64,000 nucleotides of DNA from Pezicula radicicola. Taxonomy: Eukaryota > Ascomycota > Leotiomycetes > Helotiales > Dermateaceae. Each line of letters opens with the position of its first letter. The first letter of the stretch is position 1. Shown one piece after another: positions 57,382 to 64,000 of the stretch. The position numbers and the translations under genes were made by a program. The DNA is taken from the NCBI GenBank assembly GCA_003008705.1, contig PDUO01000003.1:1891-65890 (forward strand), written 5' to 3'. The notes beneath the pieces were generated by a model. The model saw only the letters and a list, made by a program, of their open reading frames with translations. It searched no databases and had not been told where the DNA came from.

Positions 57382-59350
57382 TTAGCAAATATCCAATATC
57401 TGCACTTGCTTCTGACCAATTCTACTTCGTAGTGCCACCCAGTCGCGTTTGAAATCTGGTTTTTTAATCAGGGCTTTGTATCCCGAATACCTGTATGGAT
57501 ATCTGTAGACATGTCCAATGCGAGACTAAACGCGGAAAGCCATTCGTTAGCAAATTTGTCCTCGGTGCTTGCCAAAACAAGCTGAGAAATGCTTGTTTGA
57601 ATATTACGCTATAGAACTTACTTTAAAGTAGCTCCGACACTCCGGCACTGCTGGTGGAAGTTTTGCCTGACCTTCCCGTAGTGACAGAGTCCAGGTCCTG
57701 ACACGTTCTTCACGTGGCATGACGGCATATCTGTAGCTGCCTACGTTTTTATCGTACAGGTAGCTCGCAACTTGTGTAATGTATTCAGCCTGTAGTTCGA
57801 AAAGATCCATAACGCTTGTTTCAAACGAGGAGCTGTTTGGACCAAGAAAGTTGAAGTAATTGGGAAAGTCATCAATCGAAATACCTAAATGTTCCTTGGT
57901 TAGTTTCAGATCTGGTTTCATAGAAAGATCACCAACCATAAAGTGAGAAGAGTTCAGGTTGATACTTATCCGATATCAATTGGCCTGTTCGCCCTCTTGT
58001 AGGTACTGCAAGACCGAAGTCAACCGGTTTGTAGCCTGCTGAATTAGTTATGTGTTGATCTGAGCAAAGATTATTCAATACGCACCTGTTCCCCATATCA
58101 ATACATCCACGTCTCTCTCTTCTACCTTGCCGGTCTCTGATTGTTTTGACACAATAGAATGCTCGGCGAGGCCAATGACAGGATCGGTTACCAGCTCTAC
58201 GTTGGAATTGTTAAATAGAGGGTAGTAGTCATCAAGAGACATAGGCCGCTTGCATCCGAAAACGTCTTTCGACTGAAGCTTCTCGCGTAATTTCTCATCG
58301 ATGATTTGCCTGTGGAGATGTTTTTGGGCAATGCCAAGTACCAGTCTCTGGCCCCAGCCACCTAAGACAAAAAGATTTCTGCCAATGAATGCGTTCTAGT
58401 GATTCAGTCAGTTGAAGCCATCAAACAAGTGACACAGATTTCCTCACCTTTTCTAAGAGGAACCATCTAAAAATCCTCAGGGCAAAGGGTACATATGCAA
58501 AACACCATTTAGTGACGGGAGATACGTCGAAATTCTCACGAGGCAGGACATGTCCAGGGCTTCGCTGATACACAATTAACTGCCGCACATCAGGATATAT
58601 GTACGGGAGGAGTTGTGCCGCAGATGGACCGGTGCCAATGATCCCGACCGTTTTCCCTTTTACATCAGCATCCTTGGGCCAATCTACGGTGTGCCACTCT
58701 TCTCCTTTGAAAGTGTCAAGACCAGTAATATCAGCCTTCTTTGGCACAGTGAAGGCGCCAACGGCACCAACAAGCTGTAGTGCGCATTGGAATTAGCAAG
58801 GTCGGGAATTTCGTGTTAAAGAGTCAAGGAGTTTTAGCATACCACATGACAGCTCCATAATCGTTTTATGCCAGTTTGAACACTTTGTGTTTCCACCATC
58901 CAGAGCATCTGGGATTCGTCCCAAGTCGCGCCTAATATTTCGGTTTCGAAGGTTGTACATTTATCCAACCCATATTGTAGTGCGACATCCTTGAAATACT
59001 GCTGGATCTCCCCTTGTGGTGCAAATTTTTGGCTCCAGTCTACAGAATCAATTGTGCATTAGTTGGCTGTCAATTGATTGACTGTTAGAGAGTGTAAGTT
59101 AAGCGACGGACTAACATGGGTTCGGCGCCCAACTTATGCTGTAGATCTGGCTTGGAATATCACACGCAGCTCCCGAGTAGGTGTTCTTCCACCAGACACC
59201 CCCAAAATCTGGGTTTCTATCAAGAATTTCGAACTCGTCGGCTGCGAAGACTTTTTTGCGAAGAAATGTACAGCCCTGAATGATGCCAGCAGCGCCGGCG
59301 CCAAGGATAATAGCGAACCGGTGCTCATCTGCGGTCGGAAAACTGGCCAT
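57382..59350 (-). CDS. Baeyer-Villiger-type flavin monooxygenase, 525 aa
   Basis: Seven exons: 59350-59116, 59039-58843, 58774-58448, 58395-58086, 58038-57937, 57884-57622 and 57525-57382; introns of 47-96 bp, all in phase. ATG 59350 starts MASFPTADEHRFAIILGAGAAGI, the FAD-binding Rossmann motif. FGGVWWKNTYSGAACDIPS is the usual GGxWxxNxYxGxxxD block. The Baeyer-Villiger fingerprint FxGxxxHTxxW is present as FKGEEWHTVDW. GIIGTGPSAAQL is the NADPH Rossmann motif. Later blocks: IWGTAGYKPVDF, YQPELFSLYGISIDDFPNYF. It would insert oxygen next to a ketone, or hydroxylate, using FAD and NADPH; substrate unknown. The adjacent P450 remnant suggests a decayed oxidative pathway, but no backbone enzyme is in view. 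Confidence 0.9.
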
Positions 59351-60938
59351 AGTGAATAAAACAAAAACAAAAAAACAGAACTATTGCTGGAATTTCGTCT
59401 TAATACGATTAGCTACAGGTTATTTGAAGCACGATTTCAGTTCCATCGCAGTGTTGGGTATCAGGCCACCGTTCGTTTACTCGGTCCCCGATTGAGCTCG
59501 TACCACTTTAGTCACGTGTTTTTCGAGGTTGAAAGCACGGTTTTGAAAGGAAGTACTCGAGTACTCGAATGCGACATATCTTTCTGTGTATTTGGGTTAT
59601 TATTGTGGTTCGATACCTAAACTTTCCCTCACAGTACTCTGCACTGTATCCAGCAGCTTCAGCTTGCCGTATGCGGGAAGGGATAACTTTCTGGAAACTA
59701 GTCTGTGTTCTAGTTTGATATTCTGAGGCGTACGGACTGTTTTAAGTTTATTTAACTAGCTTAAGAACAAACTGCTTCTAAACCCTAAGTCCAATCACGT
59801 GAATACCCCTTTTCAATCAGCGTCATCTATAGAGTACATTCATTGCATGACCAATAAGTAACAAGCCCCCAAGCTTCTCCCAATCCTTTAACTTGTATCA
59901 CAATGTAAGGCATGCTAAGGCCTCAATCTTCATTCCGAGCTATTTTCTTTTGTCAGAGATTATCAACTTTGTAGCCGAAAACAACCTCCTAGGTTCTGCT
60001 GACGTTGCAGGAATTTGGATAGATATTCTACTGAGTAGACTCCATCCACCAGGGACAGGAATGGTAAAGCTTGATCCTAGGCTGAAAAGGGTAGTGGGCT
60101 AACTCAACATCCAAAATCTCTTCTAAAATAACTTGCTCTTCTAAGAATAAGAGATACTAGTTTGTGGATTTTGGCCGAGATTGAAAAGTAGGTGCAATGG
60201 TCTGAAGTATGTGCGATTCTTCTAAAAGCTTCTTAAACTTTAGAAGCCACAGCTCATGTAGGGTAGTATCGATCTTCCGGTATTTCAAGTTCAAGAGAAA
60301 TAGAAGAAATGTCGGGAAATGGGGGACAGTTTCAGAAACGACTTGCATGATGATATAGTCTCTGAGCTCTACAAAGCGATCAAGGGAGCCTTACAAACTG
60401 CTACTAAGGGAAAACAGGAATAGTGTTCAAAATCGTGCTAGAGATCAAAGACTTCTTGAAGGATAAGAAGAAGCAATACCAAATAGATGACTACGTGCGC
60501 TAGGTGCCCCTTTTCGAGGCCGTGGAGAACACTTCACTGGTAGATCCGGAAGAGATAGAGAGGGAGCAGTAGCAGAGGAGGCAGTGAAATAGAGCATCAA
60601 TTCACAGAGAAACGCGAACATTTTGATCACTCGGATCATCATTGAGATTGTATCTTACCTGGCATTTGACAGTCCCTACAGACCTCCAAGTCAGCGCTTG
60701 CTTAGAAGACAGAAAATTTCTAGAAAAGATGCAAGTACTAAGCATTCATGGACAACGCAAGGCCGGCATGAAGACAACACCTTTCTATAAGGCAGCCACC
60801 CGCAAATAGCAACAGAAGGACGGTCAAGCACATGACTTACCCTAGAGCACTCTTGGCGACGGATGACTCTAGCAAAGCACTATAGCGCGATACCCTTCTA
60901 AGATTCTACGATTACCGAACCCGGATCCCCAATCCAAA
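59351..60938. other. Intergenic region, possible degraded upstream part of the ankyrin/subtilisin-family pseudogene
   Basis: No intact gene. On the plus strand, 60,430-60,660 has coding-like pieces (KIVLEIKDFLKDKKKQYQ; VPLFEAVENTSLVDPEEIE) separated by TAG codons, which may be the decayed 5' portion of the following pseudogene. Not proven. Confidence 0.4.
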
Positions 60939-61813
60939 ATGGCCGCTCTTTGGCTCGCTGCGATAGCTGAAGAAGGCCATCTGGGGGCATTAAAAGCACT
61001 TTTGAATTTTGACACTAGCATCGTAGATTCTTCGGGTGGAACTTTCGAAGACGCGCTGAAGGGTAGGTAGGCGTTGGAAATGTATTCCTACAATCCAGCG
61101 CGTCAGCATCGAATGGACGTTGCCAGCACCTTGATCGGTTACGCTACGACGGGTGAGGTGATGAATGATCAAGTTCTCGATAAGATTATCCAGCTCAACT
61201 TGAAGGACGTCTGGGCGAAGAAGAGTCCAGGCATCAAATTGAATACCTCAGGACCCCTCCACCTTGCAGTCCAACATCAGAGTACTGACTTTATAGACAT
61301 TTTCTTGCGCGACTATTCGGACTCAATCACTGTGTATTCAGTCAATGAACCATTCTTCAACTTTTCCCGGTTCAACTTAAAAGTGTACTAGGTATCCGAT
61401 TTCGTTCATTCGCTCATCGCCCGCCAACAAGACAGTGCGGATCTGCTGTCTTATGAGCACACCATAAAATATATGGAATTCCGTGCCTTGGAATTGAAGG
61501 CTGATGAGAAGGAGACGCTCGGCGACATAATTCACGTCGAACACAATAAGGTTTTCCAAGTTCTGAACTGGCTGCAAAGGAAAAAGGTCAATGAGATAAT
61601 CAAGCTGACAGTTCCGAACAGGTTGTGAAGCCACACAATGAGGTTGAGATGGGTAAATACGTTAGACATGTCCAAGAATCTCCAGTTGGGAACCTTGACT
61701 TCAAAATTACTATTTCAATCTTCGAGGATCCAAAGATCAGGAATAGGACCAGAGTGCTCCATTCATACTTGAGCGGTAAACGGGCAGTAATATCAATCTG
61801 CATGTTCAGCTGA
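60939..61813 (+). pseudogene. Ankyrin / subtilisin-family (S8) fungal protein, pseudogene fragment
   Basis: One frame from ATG 60939 reads MAALWLAAIAEEGHLGALKA, HRMDVASTLIGYATTGEVM, SGPLHLAVQHQSTDFIDIFL, HTIKYMEFRALELKADEKET, VFQVLNWLQRKKVNEIIKL and TVPNRL. It is broken by TAG at 61068-61070 and 61389-61391 (both fit former CAG). A one-base frameshift at about 61,625 moves the reading into VKPHNEVEMGKYVRHVQES, then ITISIFEDP and SYLSGKRAVIS. The order LTVPDRL, NPHNEV, LxxYSSGxRAVISHW is typical of fungal proteins that carry a subtilisin-like protease domain after an ankyrin-like part. The family assignment is from memory and fairly tentative. The catalytic part is missing. Confidence 0.6.
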
Positions 61814-62265
61814 TTTGTAGTAATATTCTCTCTTAGGACCTTTCTAGAGTCATGCAACCTCACGGAAATTATCTGCTGAGGGCACCAATATTAGTTTCAG
61901 ATCCAGGAAAATGAGGAGAAAAAAAAGTGGAAAGTGGGGACTTCAAACAAAGGTGAGCAGCGGAAATTTCTTGAAGCTACAAAAGCTTTCTGCTAAATCT
62001 CAAAAAAGTAATAGAGACTGTAAATAAAATACGAATGAGAAACTCCGTTGCATTATTAATGGGCAATAATAGTGTATTAATAATGGAGAGCTAGCTTGAA
62101 CAATTATTAACCACCCCGACTTTGAGGTGCTCACCTGCTTCTCTCTGTTTGGGCAGGCACTACCAAGATGCTTACTAAACCCGAGTCATTCAAAATCTGA
62201 AAATTGAATATTATCAATCAGTAGTCGTGTGCCACTGACCTCCGAACCACTAAACTCCGAACCAC
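61814..62265. other. Intergenic region with short 15-bp repeat
   Basis: No gene. At 62,236-62,295 there are 3.5 tandem copies of a 15-bp unit (tgacctccgaaccac, taaactccgaaccac, gtacctccgaaccac), running into the inverted-repeat element. Confidence 0.6.
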
Positions 62266-62645
62266 GTACCTCCGAACCACAAACCTCCGGAATAATGGTT
62301 CTCATTCCTTGCCTCACTACCTCTGGTTGTGCCTGATCAAAAGGAAACACTGGCCATAATGTTACACCTCTTCAGGGCAAGGAATGCCTTTTTTTATGCA
62401 GTATTGTATACAAATTTGTATACTTTTATACAATTGGGATCAAAAGCAGGGGTCTTTCTGGGTGCTAAGCGACAGGGAGAATCATTGGATTATGTGTTCA
62501 TAATCGCTAATATTCATAAACTCGTCAGCACATATGGCTTAATCAGCTGTAACGTCATAGCCAGTGTTTTGTTTTAACCAGGCACATTACCAGAGGTAGT
62601 GAGGTGAAGAACGAGACCCAGCTATTCCGGAGTTTAGGGGTACAT
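62266..62645. mobile_element. Second MITE/foldback-like element, TIRs about 70 bp
   Basis: The left arm (acctccggaataatgg, ctcattccttgcctcac, tacctctggttgtgcctg, atcaaaa; to 62,342) matches the reverse complement of 62,572-62,645 (actccggaatagctgg, ctcgttcttcacctcac, tacctctggtaatgtgcctg, gttaaaa). The core is about 230 bp with no supported ORF. The outer left end overlaps a 15-bp tandem repeat that is not mirrored on the right. About 200 bp upstream of the SDR start. Confidence 0.7.
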
Positions 62646-62850
62646 GATTAGCGCCATCAATGTTAACAACTACCGTTTACTAATATTCTCCTCTAATGGA
62701 GTTAGCTTAGCTTTGCAGGTACAAAAGAATGTAGAAATAAGACAAGTATAAAGTCATGTCCAGCCTCTACCGTATTCCTCTGTACCTGGACTCATCTTAA
62801 TTCTAGATTAAATCAAAGGAATCAGCACCAGCAAGTAACCTACAGTCAGA

Positions 62851-63928
62851 ATGTCGTCCGATCCATCCCTTCAATACACGCTGCCTTTTCAGCTCACCAA
62901 GAACATCAATCGAGATGTTTACGATTTGGTGTCGCCAGACAATCCAGCAAACTCTCAGAAGGGAAAGGTTATTATCATCACAGGAGGTGGGAGCGGTATC
63001 GGTGCGGTATGTTCTTCCGATGCTCTCACATGCGTAGTGGTTCTAGTTCTGATACCAAGCAGGCTGCAGCCAACGTATGGGTTCGGGCAGGTGCCGAGGG
63101 CGTTGTGATCGCAGGCAGACGCAAGGACGTTCTTGAAAAGACTGTGAAATCCTTGGAGGTTATCAGCAAGGGCACCAAGATCCTCGGCGTCCCAACGGAT
63201 TTGAAGATTGAAAAAGACGTGCAGAAACTATTCGAAGAAGTCAAGAAGGTCTTTGGCAGATCCGCAGATGTTGTGCTTGCAAACGCTGGAGCAGTTTCAG
63301 ACCTCAAGCCCGTTGCGGAAGAAAGTATTGACACTTGGTGGGGTATTCACGTCAGTCCTTCCTTCCACCTTGCCATTCTATGTATCTTCTGTTCACACAT
63401 CCCTTAGGAGATCAATGTCCTGGGACTTCATAACACTGTTGCTGGGTTTATCAGAAGCCAGCCTGATCCAAAAAAGCCAGTCGGAACTGTGATCAATGTC
63501 AATTCTGGCTTGGCCGGAATCATAGCACCAGGAAATTCTGCCTACGGAACTGCCAAGCTTGCAGCTCACAGGTACATGGAGTTTGTTGCCACTGGTAAGT
63601 AGAGTCTATACATTAAGCAGTAAGCTTAGCTCACTTTGCATACCTAGAATATCCAACCCTACGGGCTTTCACTCTCTTACCTGGCATTGTGAAGACAGAC
63701 CTCTTGGTGGATGCTTTTGAGCCATATGCAAAAGATTCCCCAGAACTTACCGGAGGGCTTGCGCTGTATCTCGCCCAAGATCGTGCCGATTACCTCAAGG
63801 GCCAGCTGACAAGTATCAACTGGGACTATGAATATTTGGAAGCATTTAAGGAGGAGATTGCGGAGAAGAAATTGCTCACTATCAAGTGGGTGTCGCCTTT
63901 GCCATGCAGTGGCGGTAGCGGACTCTAA
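62851..63928 (+). CDS. Short-chain dehydrogenase/reductase, 303 aa
   Basis: Exons 62851-63006, 63063-63350, 63408-63594 and 63648-63928; introns of 56, 57 and 53 bp, in phase. ATG 62851 starts MSSDPSLQYTLPFQLTKNI. Cofactor motif TGGGSGIG (about residues 44-51), NAG in VVLANAGAVSD, catalytic Ser in INVNSGLAG and the Tyr-x3-Lys pair in YGTAK, all in the usual order. The position after the second strand (AGRRKD) suggests NADP(H). The C-terminal LPGIVKTDLL fits classical SDRs. It would oxidise an alcohol or reduce a carbonyl; substrate unknown. Intact. Confidence 0.92.
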
Positions 63929-64000
63929 ATCACGAACCAATGTCAATATAAGGATGTATGCAATTTGAGTTTCTAGCCTTTTAGGAGTAGAAGTTAGCTT
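63929..64000. other. 3' flank at window end
   Basis: 72 bp after the SDR stop; nothing identifiable. Confidence 0.5.

Overview
The window looks like a chromosome segment from a filamentous ascomycete (Pezizomycotina). Genes are split by many short introns (mostly 46-70 bp) with GTNNGT-type donors and CTAAC/CTGAC-type branch sites. The gene families are fungal (HeLo-like/NACHT proteins, NmrA-like reductase, Baeyer-Villiger monooxygenase, fungal DUF2306). The first 6.9 kb carries an extreme RIP (repeat-induced point mutation) signature: almost no CpG, CpA or TpG. No tRNA, rRNA or CRISPR was seen. Exon joins below were worked out by hand from splice signals plus reading-frame continuity, not from transcripts.

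Layout. 1-6,930: RIP-saturated AT-rich DNA with a 15-bp minisatellite and an alternating 212/424-bp tandem array. 6,992-10,030 (-): caspase-like domain in frame with a HeLo-like domain. 10,781-11,703 (+): retropepsin-like protein. 13,241-15,001 (+): MFS transporter, flanked by two related GC-rich repeats. 17,986-21,308 (-): 10-exon SNF2/Rad5-type helicase. 21,614-24,891 (+): NACHT protein with C2H2 fingers, followed after 132 bp by a zinc-finger protein (25,024-27,704). 29,290-31,338 (+): NACHT-like protein with a destroyed P-loop and a CaaX-like C-terminus. 32,340-32,816 (+) and 33,128-about 34,250 (-): a convergent pair ending in the same 18-residue repeat. 35,517-37,378 (-): sugar transporter. 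39,731-40,933 (+): aldo-keto reductase with an internal stop. 41,138-42,383 (-): OTT_1508-like deaminase pseudogene. 42,485-46,677 (-): HeLo-like/NACHT/ankyrin protein. 49,481-50,263 (+): DUF2306 membrane protein. 50,931-51,422: MITE-like element abutting a broken APSES (KilA-N) fragment. 53,050-54,218 (+): NmrA-like reductase. 55,340-56,648 (-): truncated P450. 57,382-59,350 (-): Baeyer-Villiger-type monooxygenase. 60,939-61,813 (+): ankyrin/subtilisin-family pseudogene. About 62,266-62,645: second inverted-repeat element. 62,851-63,928 (+): short-chain dehydrogenase.

How they fit together. The left two thirds is rich in self/non-self recognition and programmed-death type genes: caspase-like, three HeLo-like or related helical N-termini, three NACHT or NACHT-derived proteins, and a pair with prion-motif-like repeats. 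This suggests a heterokaryon-incompatibility or innate-immunity island beside a RIP-inactivated repeat block. The right third is a mixture of redox and transport genes, many broken by stops, frameshifts or truncation. Every nonsense change for which an ancestral codon can be guessed fits a C-to-T change on one strand.
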